Source: a virus
IMG/VR virus record: IMGVR_UViG_3300009129_000005
Span: 1 to 64,000 of that record
Strand: one strand, 5' to 3'
DNA length: 64,000 nt
In this document: positions 8,712-17,844 of the stretch, in pieces
Layout of the letters: every line of letters starts with the position of its first letter
Numbering within the stretch: the first letter of the stretch is position 1
Notes under the pieces: model-generated
What the model was told of the DNA's origin: nothing
Database searches by the model: none
The model's input: only the letters and a program-made list of their open reading frames with translations
Translations under genes and position numbers: made by a program

Positions 8712-9034
8712 TTGTCTAACTCTTTATCAACTTGCTTCTTAGCCATTGTTTTAACTTTTTTCTTCGATTTTTCTGGATCTACTTTATTTAAATTACTAGC
8801 ATCTAAACTTGATGTATTAAAATATACTATGCCGTCTTTGATATTATTAACAATTTTAAGATTAGTAATCTCATCAAACAACGATTCGTCGTCAACATCT
8901 ACACCCATTGCACTTAGTTCTTTAACTAATGCGTCAAGTGGAATGCTTTCGACTCCTTCACTACTTAATATCGATAATAGATCAATAACCTTTGAATCTA
9001 CTACTGAAATTTCGAAAAGATCAGCGTATCTCAT
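8708..9034 (-). CDS. Conserved small phage protein, unknown
   Basis: A 108-aa protein with a helical N-terminal two-thirds (MRYADLFEISVVDSKVIDLL) that has the alternating pattern of a small winged-helix-like fold, and a highly basic, lysine-rich C-terminus (SKKKVKTMAKKQ). It is coupled to its neighbours: 4 nt to the upstream stop and an ATGA overlap with the downstream gene. No family recognised. Confidence 0.6.
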   Translation of the reverse strand: MRYADLFEISVVDSKVIDLLSILSSEGVESIPLDALVKELSAMGVDVDDESLFDEITNLKIVNNIKDGIVYFNTSSLDASNLNKVDPEKSKKKVKTMAKKQVDKELDK

Positions 9035-9038
9035 TGCT

Positions 9039-9797
9039 TTACTTCTTTAATACCGCGAATGCTTGTTTTAAAACGTCTTTGTTAATTTTACCTTCAGCCT
9101 GTGCTTCTTTTACCATACTTAATGCTTTGAGATATTTGTCTTCTTTCATCTCTCTGCCTTCTTCGTCTGTTTCTGCACTTGCGGCATCTGCGCCTTCGAA
9201 ATCATCTGCAGGTGCGTCTAATTCAGCGTCCATGTCCATTTCTGGTTCCATTGGAGCATCCATAGGTTCTTCCATACCCATATCTGATTCTGGTGCTTGG
9301 CCTTGAGCTACTAAAACTGCATCGCTTACTTGTGCATTTGCTGATTTAACTGCTTCAAGTGCTGAACCAATTGCCGCTTCTGCTGATGCATTAAATGTAT
9401 CTGCTTCTGCTGTACCAACTTCTTCTTTCATTGCGTTAGTAATACTCATTAGTTCTTCTACTTGCATACTAGCTAAATTTTCAGCCATTTTTTGTAGTTC
9501 ATCTGCCATATTTTTTGCCGCTAAAAGGACTTCCGCTTGGTCTAATTCGCTTTCATTAACTGAATTCTCTGCCATAACTGTTTTTATACCTTCCAGAACT
9601 AGCAATAACTTCTGATATTGCTTATCATTTGCTTCTACACCACTTTCACGTAGTGCTTTAATTTTTTGTTCAGTAACTGTTTTTACTTTAGTTAACTTGG
9701 CATTGCCAGCACCAAAATTAAAACTTGTACCGAACACTTCTTTAAGTGTTGAATCTAATTTGTTCAGATTACTTACTTTTAATTGTTTTAATTCCAT
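9039..9797 (-). CDS. Acidic helical virion/scaffold-like protein
   Basis: A 252-aa protein, strongly helical and acidic. Residues about 85-165 are Ala/Glu-rich coiled-coil-like; residues about 168-215 form a low-complexity Met/Glu/Asp/Pro segment (MEEPMDAPMEPEMDMDAEL); a short helical C-terminus follows. This composition resembles phage internal scaffold or core proteins. A late box lies 33 bp upstream. The function is inferred from composition only. Confidence 0.6.
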   Translation of the reverse strand: MELKQLKVSNLNKLDSTLKEVFGTSFNFGAGNAKLTKVKTVTEQKIKALRESGVEANDKQYQKLLLVLEGIKTVMAENSVNESELDQAEVLLAAKNMADELQKMAENLASMQVEELMSITNAMKEEVGTAEADTFNASAEAAIGSALEAVKSANAQVSDAVLVAQGQAPESDMGMEEPMDAPMEPEMDMDAELDAPADDFEGADAASAETDEEGREMKEDKYLKALSMVKEAQAEGKINKDVLKQAFAVLKK

Positions 9798-9829
9798 ATC
9801 ATTACCCCACTAGAGTTTTATTATATATT

Positions 9830-9838
9830 GTATTTATG
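9830..9838 (-). promoter_or_regulatory. Late promoter box
   Basis: Minus strand CATAAATAC, 33 bp before the ATG at 9797. Confidence 0.65.
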
Positions 9839-9839
9839 C

Positions 9840-10436
9840 TTAAAGGGCCGATTTTATTTGGTTTTTGATGTCCTTCATCTTAGAAACCGCCGCACCTTGC
9901 TTTGCCATAGCTATATCTATCTTATTTTGTTCATTAAGTGTTCTACATTTTACTTTATAAGTAGCCGCTTCTTGCAATGCACTCACATATCTATTATCTA
10001 AATCTAGTAGTCTTTCAACCTTACTATCATTTTCAAACAATAAGCCTTTTACAACACCCATTGCTGTTTCAAATAATGATAGCTGTTCATGTATGACTTT
10101 GTTACCTTGCTTAATAGTATAAAATGTCTTTTTTATACCTGGAACAACTTGTGCTTTTTCTAACACAATTTCATAATCTTCTACTCTTACTGAATTACCT
10201 TTTTTATTCATTGCCGCTAATTCAATGTCGTCACGTGATTCTTTAATTATGTTTTTTGTAACTTTTGTTGTAGCCTCGTCAAGTTTCTGCAAAATCTCTA
10301 ACATACCCTGTGCGTTTTTACTAACACCTGCTAATTTTTTATTAACAGTAGGTTTGCTCTTTTCTTCACTTGGTTTTACTGATTCGTTAAGTTTGTTAAT
10401 GATATCCATCATTCCTTTTACTTCTTTTGTTGGCAT
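9840..10436 (-). CDS. Conserved phage protein, helical, unknown
   Basis: A 198-aa Lys-rich, mainly helical protein. Two similar short segments, MMDIINKLNES (residues 9-19) and MLEILQKLDEA (residues 44-54), look like an internal duplication. The middle (VLEKAQVVPGIKKTFYTIKQGNKVIHEQL) is a beta hairpin-like stretch. It sits inside the block of virion-associated genes; no family is recognised. Confidence 0.6.
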   Translation of the reverse strand: MPTKEVKGMMDIINKLNESVKPSEEKSKPTVNKKLAGVSKNAQGMLEILQKLDEATTKVTKNIIKESRDDIELAAMNKKGNSVRVEDYEIVLEKAQVVPGIKKTFYTIKQGNKVIHEQLSLFETAMGVVKGLLFENDSKVERLLDLDNRYVSALQEAATYKVKCRTLNEQNKIDIAMAKQGAAVSKMKDIKNQIKSAL

Positions 10437-10645
10437 TATATGCTCCCCTTCATTCGTTCAAAATAAACTTTATTATTCTCCACTATTTTTTTAACAATAT
10501 TTTTGTTAACTAAGTTTTGAATTAGGTATACTTCACGTTCTGATAAATCATCTTTACATGTACGTTCTAATAAATTTTCGTACATTTTACATTCGTGAAG
10601 TGAAATAAATGTTGGGATGCCGCCGGGTGTTTCAATACTTCTCAT
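10436..10645 (-). CDS. Small conserved phage protein, unknown
   Basis: A 69-aa protein overlapping the next gene's ATG region by 1 nt and starting 2 nt after the previous stop, so it is clearly part of the operon. It is helical with a possible winged-helix pattern (SEREVYLIQNLVNKNIVKKI then NNKVYFERM). The N-terminus RSIETPGGIPTFISLHE has no recognised motif. Confidence 0.6.
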   Translation of the reverse strand: MRSIETPGGIPTFISLHECKMYENLLERTCKDDLSEREVYLIQNLVNKNIVKKIVENNKVYFERMKGSI

Positions 10646-10647
10646 TG

Positions 10648-12864
10648 TTAACTACCCATCGCTAATTGTTTTAAGCGTTCAATTTCTTGTGCATTTATAC
10701 TGGCTTGTTCTGCATTGGCGTTCGCTTGATATGAGTTCTCTGCTCTTTCTATATCATCTGGATCTTCACTTCCAGCTCTTACTGCGCCTTGTCCTGTTGC
10801 TTGTATATTACTACCAGCTACTGTTTTATTTACTACTTTAGCATCTCTGTTCTGATCTTGTACTGTAATATTGTAGCGTCTATTTGCTACATTTGAATTC
10901 TGTTTGTTTATTGTTGCTCTACTAGGTTGTGCTGTAGATGATGAACCATATCCTAGCTCATTTATTTCATCTCTAAATTTATCATCTAACCATTCATCAA
11001 AATCTTCTGAATTCATAAAGTCTTGCCAAGTTTTAAATCTTTTTTGTATTTCTTTACTTGATGCCCACATACCTCTAGCCGCATCTGCTCTTGCGTCCTG
11101 TTTTGGTTGTTCATTTATTGATTCTTGTGGACCATCATAAAAACCTTTTAAGTCATCTTTCATATTGTCAGGAAGTGAGTCCCAATAAGTATCAACTAAT
11201 TCTTGTAATTCTCTTCCTCTTGGACCCCAAGCGTCCTGTTTTGGTTGTTCATAATTATCTTCTTCTGGTCCAAATGCATCAATTGGTCTATTTGGGAATT
11301 TTGTATCATCATCTTCTTTAACACTTTCACCATAAGGTGGTTGTGGAGCATCTGGGTTTGGATCATGTGCTGTATCTCTACGAACCTTATCTCCTCTAAT
11401 ATCTGGAATACCATGTCGCTCACTAGGATAATACCAATTAGAAATTACACCATCATACACAGATTCAAGTTTTTTCAACCATTCTTTTTGTTGATATGTT
11501 TCTTTTGATAGTTCATATAATTCTCTTATTGCTTCTAAAGTTTCTTGTGTTTTAGGATGAGCATATTTGCCTCTACCATCGTTCTCTGTTACATTGCCTT
11601 CTGAAAATGATCCTGTGTCGCCTTCAAGTCTTGCTAATACTTTTATTTGATCAGGTGTCATTGTTTTTGATCTTTCTAAATCATCACCTGATAACTTATG
11701 TTGGTATGGACCTTTTCCTTTACTAATATCTTCTCTTTCTAATTCGTTGTATAAGTCAGATCCTAAATTTTCACCATCTTTATAAATATCAAATTTTTCA
11801 TTGCCAATATAAACATGGTCATCACTAATTTGTACATCAAGATTCTCATCTCCAGTCATATAATGATAATAATCTTCAATTTGATCAAGTAGTCCATGCA
11901 TTGTAGGCGAAGACATTTCACCATTTGGTCCTGCATCTGTTGTATATACAGCTCCTGGATTTTCTTTAAGTCCTGCTAATTTTCTTATTCTTAATGTTGC
12001 TGGAGTCATTGTTGGATCATCTTCTACTAATGTGTAACCTTTTGCTATTAATTCTTGCCATTTTTTTGGATCAGAAGTTGAGTGACTATGCCAAACTCCA
12101 TCTTCATATTTTCCGTATCTTTTATTACCACGTTTCTTTTCTTCTTTACCCATCCAGTCGCCGGTTTTTGATCCAGTTTTGTATTTCTTATTCTTTGCCC
12201 AGCCTTCTTTTGAAAAAGGATCTACATCGTCTTTACCTTCAAAAGAAGGTCCACGAGTTAATGCTATCATATCTTCGTCAGCTATATACATATCCGTATC
12301 TGGATCATAATATTTGCCTTCTTTTGGATCGTAATAAACTGTTTTACCACTTCGTGTTGCAATAGGACCTTCTAGCCCATCACGTTCTTGATACTTTTCT
12401 GTATCAATTCGTGGTAACGTATGTTTTTTTGTTTTGTCTTTTGCTATATCTATTATTTCTTTAATTTCAACACCTTTCATTGGCATTTTTTTAGGTAATT
12501 GGTTCAATGGTACACTTCTACCCATTTTTCCTATTATGAAACCTTTTTTTCTAAATTCTTGAGCTCTGTTTTGAAGGTCTTGCATATAGTCTGTATAATA
12601 AACCTTAGCGTCACCACCTGGTTCACCATAAGTTAACATAAGTTTTTGATAATGGCCTACTGCTTCTGAGAAAGAACTTAAATCAATAATTTCTGAAAAT
12701 GCGTCATTGTCATCTGCTTTAATTGAGTTAATAAGTTTTAATGTTTCTGAAAATGATAAATTTTTTAATTGTTCAGAAATTTGATCTCTTGTTACTTCCA
12801 TACCAAACTTAACGTTTGCAAAGTCTATAACACTTTCAATTGTACTGTTATTTGTTACTTCCAT
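10648..12864 (-). CDS. Large virion-associated protein sharing a domain with the 1118-aa protein
   Basis: A 738-aa hydrophilic protein. Residues about 163-195 (GPIATRSGKTVYYDPKEG, then YYDPDTD) closely match residues 160-192 of the 1118-aa protein encoded at 29542-32898. A short RIRKLAGL motif lies near residue 300, comparable to RLKELSGI and RLKELAGV in that protein. The C-terminal ~130 residues are rich in Gln/Asn and are probably disordered or coiled. I infer a head or internal virion protein. The enzymatic function, if any, is unknown. Confidence 0.65.
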   Translation of the reverse strand: MEVTNNSTIESVIDFANVKFGMEVTRDQISEQLKNLSFSETLKLINSIKADDNDAFSEIIDLSSFSEAVGHYQKLMLTYGEPGGDAKVYYTDYMQDLQNRAQEFRKKGFIIGKMGRSVPLNQLPKKMPMKGVEIKEIIDIAKDKTKKHTLPRIDTEKYQERDGLEGPIATRSGKTVYYDPKEGKYYDPDTDMYIADEDMIALTRGPSFEGKDDVDPFSKEGWAKNKKYKTGSKTGDWMGKEEKKRGNKRYGKYEDGVWHSHSTSDPKKWQELIAKGYTLVEDDPTMTPATLRIRKLAGLKENPGAVYTTDAGPNGEMSSPTMHGLLDQIEDYYHYMTGDENLDVQISDDHVYIGNEKFDIYKDGENLGSDLYNELEREDISKGKGPYQHKLSGDDLERSKTMTPDQIKVLARLEGDTGSFSEGNVTENDGRGKYAHPKTQETLEAIRELYELSKETYQQKEWLKKLESVYDGVISNWYYPSERHGIPDIRGDKVRRDTAHDPNPDAPQPPYGESVKEDDDTKFPNRPIDAFGPEEDNYEQPKQDAWGPRGRELQELVDTYWDSLPDNMKDDLKGFYDGPQESINEQPKQDARADAARGMWASSKEIQKRFKTWQDFMNSEDFDEWLDDKFRDEINELGYGSSSTAQPSRATINKQNSNVANRRYNITVQDQNRDAKVVNKTVAGSNIQATGQGAVRAGSEDPDDIERAENSYQANANAEQASINAQEIERLKQLAMGS

Positions 12865-12871
12865 AATTACT

Positions 12872-13159
12872 CTACCCTCTAGCTTTATTTAGCCTTGCTA
12901 CAATACGACTTGCTGGACTTAATCGTTTTGTTCTTTGTGCTTTCTTCATCATACGAGCACCTTTTTGTGCTCTTGTTCTTCTCAATACAAATCTCTTTTT
13001 TAAGTTTATAGGAGCCGCACATTGCGATGGATTCTGTACTGGTCTGCCTTTACGTGGGCCTACTGTACAACGAAACGCTCTTATAACTTTCTTACCTCTT
13101 TTTCTAAAAATTACTTTTGCCTCTGAAACAACTGTATTGTATGATTCGTTTAAGAACAT
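12872..13159 (-). CDS. Small, highly basic protein, possibly DNA-associated or head core
   Basis: A 95-aa protein with very many Arg and Lys residues (IFRKRGKKVIRAFRC, KKRFVLRRTRAQKGARMMK) and two cysteines (RCTVGPRKGRPVQNPSQC). I chose ATG 13159, 7 nt after the previous stop, over an upstream in-frame TTG at 13180. The charge suggests binding to DNA or to an acidic scaffold. I do not recognise an assigned family. Confidence 0.65.
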   Translation of the reverse strand: MFLNESYNTVVSEAKVIFRKRGKKVIRAFRCTVGPRKGRPVQNPSQCAAPINLKKRFVLRRTRAQKGARMMKKAQRTKRLSPASRIVARLNKARG

Positions 13160-13166
13160 AATGTTA

Positions 13167-13454
13167 TTATCCACCACCAACCAACGTCGTAACTGTATTC
13201 TGATTTATTAGTAATAATACTACAGTTGAAAGCAACCCTGCAATCACTGTAGCCGCGGCGCCAATAACTAGTTTATTACTAGACAATGCACCTGCATGTT
13301 GTTTTTCTGCTAATTTTTTTACTTCATCTGTCAAAGTATCAACCTTATTCTCTAATCTGTTTAATTTTTCTTCTAACACGCGATATCTCTCCGCACATAA
13401 ATCTACATGTGCCTCTAGATTTTCACGCTCAAGTCTTGACTGGTTTATTGCCAT
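13167..13454 (-). CDS. Coiled-coil membrane protein, XhlA/holin-like architecture
   Basis: A 95-aa protein. Residues about 20-55 form a heptad coiled coil (VLEEKLNRLENKVDTLTDEV), followed by a single strongly hydrophobic segment at residues about 62-84 (LVIGAAATVIAGLLSTVVLL) and a short tail ending VGGG. This layout resembles hemolysin XhlA-type holin-associated proteins, but it is equally compatible with a virion-attached membrane anchor. Two tandem late boxes lie upstream. Confidence 0.65.
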   Translation of the reverse strand: MAINQSRLERENLEAHVDLCAERYRVLEEKLNRLENKVDTLTDEVKKLAEKQHAGALSSNKLVIGAAATVIAGLLSTVVLLLINQNTVTTLVGGG

Positions 13455-13525
13455 ATTTTGTTCTCACAATCTTTGACAGCGTCTTAAAAGAGCTGATTTA
13501 TAATAAGTACATCTTTGCACTTATA

Positions 13526-13543
13526 GTATTTATCGTATTTATA
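13526..13543 (-). promoter_or_regulatory. Two tandem late promoter boxes
   Basis: The minus strand carries TATAAATAC (13543-13535) directly followed by GATAAATAC (13534-13526), 71 bp upstream of the ATG at 13454. The first overlaps the end of the upstream gene. Confidence 0.65.
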
Positions 13544-13994
13544 TGTTTTCGCTGAATTTAAAGTATGTGTTTTTATTCACTGTCTTTGTATCTATGATTT
13601 CAGGATTGATAAGTGCTGTTTCATCTAAAGTTATATGAATTGGCATCGTATTAAAATCATTTTCTAACATATAAACACTATTATTCTCTTTTTTCCAAGC
13701 ATCTGCTGTTTCACTAGCAAATTTAAGAACCCATATATCATGCAAACCGGTAAAATTACTACCAAATTGATAGTTAGATAAATCTTTTGCACTTAATATA
13801 TCAACACTGCTTAACACAGGTTGAGATCTTAAACTTATACTTTGAATAAAAGTATTTAAATTTTGGGCTTGAAAAAATCCTTTAGCGTCTACTTTAGGAC
13901 TAACTACACCCGAATCTGTAATATCTATAAGTGTATACACTGTATAAAAATCCGTAGATCCTGTTAAAACTTCTACTGGTCTGCTTGTTCCCAT
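13539..13994 (-). CDS. Virion structural protein, unknown
   Basis: A 151-aa protein of mixed beta/alpha prediction (EVLTGSTDFYTVYTLIDITD, VDILSAKDLSNYQFGS). It lies between other virion-associated genes; no T4 counterpart is recognised. Its last codons overlap the late boxes of the next gene. Confidence 0.6.
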   Translation of the reverse strand: MGTSRPVEVLTGSTDFYTVYTLIDITDSGVVSPKVDAKGFFQAQNLNTFIQSISLRSQPVLSSVDILSAKDLSNYQFGSNFTGLHDIWVLKFASETADAWKKENNSVYMLENDFNTMPIHITLDETALINPEIIDTKTVNKNTYFKFSENI

Positions 13995-14019
13995 TTATTA
14001 TTCCATGCATATTAAAGAC

Positions 14020-14769
14020 CTACTTGAAGCCTCTTTTTTGGTCCATGCCAGTTAATTTACCAGCTGTATAACCTGCCGCAAAAGCTGCCGCTCCACGTGC
14101 AATACGTTTTCCAATGCTTTTCTTTTCTTGTGCTCCTACTTGTAAATTATTTTCTTCTGAATAGTTTTTAAACAATGGAGTTAAATCACTACGTCTAGCA
14201 TTTATTCTATAATGCTTATTCAATTGTGTAGCCGCTAACTGTTGTTGCATAGTGCTTAAATTATTCCAATCACCAACTAATCGTCTTGCCGCTTTTAATT
14301 TCGGATCCTGTATTGCTAAATTCTTTTCTAGTTTATAAAAAAATGCTCTTGCTTGACCTGAATTTACTTTTCCAGTTTCCAACATTTTTAAAAATTGTCT
14401 CATCTTAGGCTGATTTATTTTTACTTTAGCAAGTAATAACTTATCTGCTTCAGAATCTACTAACCCTTTAGGTTTTAAAAGTGCATGAAGTGTTTGATAT
14501 ACATCTGTTCCACTTGGACTAGGTCTACTAAATCCACCATACATACCTGTTCTACGTGCATACTGTTTTGCTACAGGAGCATACTTATAATCATTTGACA
14601 TAGCATAAAGACTCATCAGACCTACAAATAAATGATCTGTAAGAGATCTTGCACCAGCACCTGCTAATTGATGTTTTGTTTTAAACATACGAGCTTCACC
14701 GAGAGTTTGAATAAACTCTAATCCCTTTTTTACACTTTCTTCTGAATATTGTTCTACTATATCATTCAT
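14020..14769 (-). CDS. Conserved phage protein, helical, unknown
   Basis: A 249-aa basic, helical protein. The C-terminus has a short Ala/Gly-rich segment (RIARGAAAFAAGYTAGKL) too short and interrupted to be a firm membrane helix. Its ATG overlaps the stop of the upstream 65-aa gene. It probably belongs to the virion-associated set by position; no motif gives a function. Confidence 0.6.
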   Translation of the reverse strand: MNDIVEQYSEESVKKGLEFIQTLGEARMFKTKHQLAGAGARSLTDHLFVGLMSLYAMSNDYKYAPVAKQYARRTGMYGGFSRPSPSGTDVYQTLHALLKPKGLVDSEADKLLLAKVKINQPKMRQFLKMLETGKVNSGQARAFFYKLEKNLAIQDPKLKAARRLVGDWNNLSTMQQQLAATQLNKHYRINARRSDLTPLFKNYSEENNLQVGAQEKKSIGKRIARGAAAFAAGYTAGKLTGMDQKRGFK

Positions 14770-14963
14770 ATTTTCTTCTCACTTATAATTTTTTTACATG
14801 TATTTGTAGCAAAATTTTTAAACAATCCTGGCCAAAATGCATGAATAAAAACTGCACTTGCCGCTAGTTCCATACGATATGCAATACTTACCGCATGTTT
14901 AAAATGTTGCCAACGAGTCATTTCAGCTTCTTCTAGATGCTGTTTACTCGCCTTAGTATACAT
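14766..14963 (-). CDS. Small DUF6356-like membrane protein
   Basis: A 65-aa protein with the pattern EEAEMTRWQHFKHA, then a hydrophobic stretch ending VFIHAFWPGLFKNFA. This resembles a short family (DUF6356, as I recall it) defined by a conserved H-A-x-x-P-G-L-F core. One amphipathic or membrane helix is likely at residues 30-50. The start overlaps the upstream stop (TAATG). Function unknown. Confidence 0.6.
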   Translation of the reverse strand: MYTKASKQHLEEAEMTRWQHFKHAVSIAYRMELAASAVFIHAFWPGLFKNFATNTCKKIISEKKI

Positions 14964-16156
14964 TATCTTTGATTAGCCATATTAGCCGCTGTAAAGCCTG
15001 CTCTATTAACTAACTTAACATCTTTGTCTACTACATACCCTTCACCGCCTCTTTGGCCTGCTGTGTATGCTTCTATATCTGCTTTTTGTGAATCCAATGC
15101 TCTAATAACTTGATTCTTTACTTTTTTAATTCCTTTAATAAAATTAAATGTTGCATTAAATCCATCTATGTTCTTATTTACGTATTCGCCTAAACGTTGT
15201 TTTTTAGGAGCAGATAGTTTACTACCATCTACCCATTTCATAAAATCTGAACCTAGATTATCTAAACCACCTGTCTTAACTGATGAATTAATGTATGCAT
15301 ACAATATTTTACTAAAGTCTGCCATTTTTAATTCAGCAGGTACATTAAACAATTTATCAATTGCTCCTGCATTTTTACTTAGATAATCTTCTAATTCGTC
15401 TACGGCTGGAATATCTACACCTGGAGATTTTGTTACCATTACTGGAGGCATAATATAAGTTTGCCCACCTTGAAACTGGCTCATATCTACATTACTCTTT
15501 TCACCATCTAGCCCAATAGATTGATGTACTACTACACCTACGTCACTACTAGCTATCTTTTTACCAATATCACTGTCAGCCTTTACTGCATATGTTGTGG
15601 TGTTTGGTGTAAATGTTATTTTATTATCTTTTACCTGAGGTTTTGCTAACCAAAGTAAATCACCATGTACATATCCTCTAAAGTCTGCAGGTACAGTACC
15701 TTCTACTTTAGACCATATGTTTTTCATATTATTTGCAAATTCTTTACGATCTGGACTTGGTTTTTCAGTACCTCTACTTAACAGCATATTTGCTAACGCA
15801 TCAGCATTTGTAACTCTGCCATCGTATCCTTTTGCACCAAATCCACTTTTATCTGTAAGTACAAATTCACCTTTTTCGTTACGTCCAAAAATAACGGCTG
15901 GTGAGCCGTCCCATTTAATAGTAACTGAATTAGGTTGTTGTTCTATTTGATGTAATGTAGCAATGGCTTTTTTAGCACCTGCACTGCCTGCCTGGCCGTC
16001 TTGTCCCAGAATAAGATCTTCCAGATGCTGAATTCTAGCATTTTCATTTAGGTTTTTTGCTGTTGGAGTAAATAAACTTTTACCTTTTAATCTCCAGTTT
16101 CTTAAGATTCTTGGTTTACGTTTTTTAGTTCCTGCTAAAATATCTTCTATTTTCAT
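14963..16156 (-). CDS. Putative nucleotidyltransferase/nucleic-acid ligase-fold protein (DUF6267-like)
   Basis: A 397-aa protein with a motif series resembling the DNA/RNA ligase-capping superfamily: KWDGSP at 81-86 (motif I K-x-D-G, Lys81 the candidate AMP-accepting lysine), GYVHGDLLW at 161-169 (motif III-like), GEGYVV at 371-376 (motif IV E-G-x-V) and VKLVN at 380-384 (motif V-like Lys). I recall similar phage proteins under the label DUF6267. Activity is inference; the whole set and its order are what support it. ATGA overlap with the upstream gene. Confidence 0.65.
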   Translation of the reverse strand: MKIEDILAGTKKRKPRILRNWRLKGKSLFTPTAKNLNENARIQHLEDLILGQDGQAGSAGAKKAIATLHQIEQQPNSVTIKWDGSPAVIFGRNEKGEFVLTDKSGFGAKGYDGRVTNADALANMLLSRGTEKPSPDRKEFANNMKNIWSKVEGTVPADFRGYVHGDLLWLAKPQVKDNKITFTPNTTTYAVKADSDIGKKIASSDVGVVVHQSIGLDGEKSNVDMSQFQGGQTYIMPPVMVTKSPGVDIPAVDELEDYLSKNAGAIDKLFNVPAELKMADFSKILYAYINSSVKTGGLDNLGSDFMKWVDGSKLSAPKKQRLGEYVNKNIDGFNATFNFIKGIKKVKNQVIRALDSQKADIEAYTAGQRGGEGYVVDKDVKLVNRAGFTAANMANQR

Positions 16157-16401
16157 CTAGGTCTCCGAATCTTTTTAACACCTCTGTTAAAACGTTCTGG
16201 GTCCCTATTTTTAATACTTAACATGATACGTTTAGTAAGATCTTGAGCTGTATCGTCGTCATAATTAGATTCTATCATTTCTAATATGTTAATAATACTA
16301 CTAATAGCATTGTTACCTTTGCTTTCTAGTATAGCAGTCTTGTCTTTTTTCGGTGCTAAAGAGTTAATTTCCTCTAATAAGCTACGAGTACGTTTTTTCA
16401 T
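16153..16401 (-). CDS. Small conserved phage protein
   Basis: An 82-aa basic helical protein ending in DPERFNRGVKKIRRPR. It is coupled by ATGA overlap to the ligase-motif gene downstream and preceded by a late box 33 bp from its ATG. No function can be read from the sequence. Confidence 0.65.
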   Translation of the reverse strand: MKKRTRSLLEEINSLAPKKDKTAILESKGNNAISSIINILEMIESNYDDDTAQDLTKRIMLSIKNRDPERFNRGVKKIRRPR

Positions 16402-16433
16402 GTCTATATTCTCCGGTAATAGTTACCTATATA

Positions 16434-16442
16434 GTATTTATC
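16434..16442 (-). promoter_or_regulatory. Late promoter box
   Basis: Minus strand GATAAATAC, 33 bp before the ATG at 16401, separating this late block from the early helicase gene upstream. Confidence 0.7.
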
Positions 16443-17844
16443 AACTATTACTTCTTTTTAGCATACTGCGTAATTTATCATGTCCCTCTATTGTATTATC
16501 TACAATACTATTTTCTGCAATATTTTTTTCTTGATGTGTTATTTTGTTCTTTGCTTTAATTTTTTCAAACATAGCACTAGGTCCTTGCATTGAAGTTCCT
16601 TTATCCTCGTCATCTAAATCACTTATACGCAATCCCGATATATCAAATTTTAAGTCTACTTTTTGTCCTACACCACTACTACTACGTGTTTTCATAAATT
16701 GTACTTGATAACGCCCACGTTCACGCATTGCTTGACTTGTAAATATGCCAATTACATTATCTGCTGTTTGTACTTTACTTAAACCACCTGCAATATGAGA
16801 ATGATCAAACTCTACTTCTTCTACTGCTGATCTATTTAATTGAGATGCTGTAGCAAACAATATATCATGTTCCAATGCAAAATTACGCATTTCTTCTGAT
16901 ACAAACTTATCTTTAATATATAAATCACTTGGATTTACCCTACTTTGAGCTGGCATCATAAGATCTAAATAGTCAACACATACTGCATCTATTTTAATTT
17001 CATTTTTAACTTCGTATTCACGCAAATAACTAGTAACACTATTAATTGTAATACCATTAGGAAGTTGTACAATTTGCAATTTACCAGCCTTTTTGCCTTT
17101 CATTCGTACTTTTAAATCTACGTCATCTTTATTTTTAAATACTTCACGTGTATTGTATCCAGTAATCATACTATCTAATCGCATACTAGATAATTCTTCA
17201 CTAAGTTCTAAAGTAATATAAACAACATTTAATCCAGCAACCGACCAGTTAAGTGCTAAGTTCTGCAAGAATAAACTTTTACCACCACCAGATGGTGCGG
17301 CAAATATGTTTAGTTCTCCTCTATTAAATCCACCATATAATTTATTATCAATGTCTCTCCAACCTGTACTTTGTGCTCCTCGTTGATTACGAACACGTTC
17401 AATACGCTCTGCTGGTGATTCCCAATAATCAGTACCCATATGTTTAGCAAGACCAATTTGAACTGCTTCTTTAATTTTTCGTTCAACTGGCCCGTAGTCA
17501 CCCTTTTCAAGCAAATCAGCACTTGCTAAAATTGCCGCTTCTAATGCTTTGTGTTTACAAAATGTTTCAAACTCATCTATAAACCATGTTTGATGCCTAT
17601 TATCAACATCTTTAAGTTTTTGTAACTCTAAACCAGTTGTTGCTTTAATTTGTTCTAATGTAGGTAATGCACTATAACCAGACGCATGTTCTTGTATAAA
17701 TTCTACACCTTTTCGTAATTCTCTATCAAAATACGATGAATCTATAATTCCATTAACTCGAGAAAATAAATCTTTATCTTGAGCTAAAAATTCAACAAAC
17801 AATCGTTGTAAGTCTAGGTTATATTCTTTAATTTGTTCTTTCAT
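16441..17844 (-). CDS. 41: Replicative DNA helicase, DnaB-family (T4 gp41)
   Basis: A 467-aa hexameric helicase. The N-terminal ~150 residues are the DnaB-like helical domain. The RecA-like motor has Walker A APSGGGKSLF near residue 185, ITLELSEE (helicase motif 1a-like) and Walker B IDAVCVDYLD. The start is ATG 17844, which overlaps the primase stop (ATGA); an upstream TTG at 17850 is unlikely. Gene order primase-helicase gives coupled expression of the primosome, and a separate promoter sits inside the primase gene. Confidence 0.93.
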   Translation of the reverse strand: MKEQIKEYNLDLQRLFVEFLAQDKDLFSRVNGIIDSSYFDRELRKGVEFIQEHASGYSALPTLEQIKATTGLELQKLKDVDNRHQTWFIDEFETFCKHKALEAAILASADLLEKGDYGPVERKIKEAVQIGLAKHMGTDYWESPAERIERVRNQRGAQSTGWRDIDNKLYGGFNRGELNIFAAPSGGGKSLFLQNLALNWSVAGLNVVYITLELSEELSSMRLDSMITGYNTREVFKNKDDVDLKVRMKGKKAGKLQIVQLPNGITINSVTSYLREYEVKNEIKIDAVCVDYLDLMMPAQSRVNPSDLYIKDKFVSEEMRNFALEHDILFATASQLNRSAVEEVEFDHSHIAGGLSKVQTADNVIGIFTSQAMRERGRYQVQFMKTRSSSGVGQKVDLKFDISGLRISDLDDEDKGTSMQGPSAMFEKIKAKNKITHQEKNIAENSIVDNTIEGHDKLRSMLKRSNS

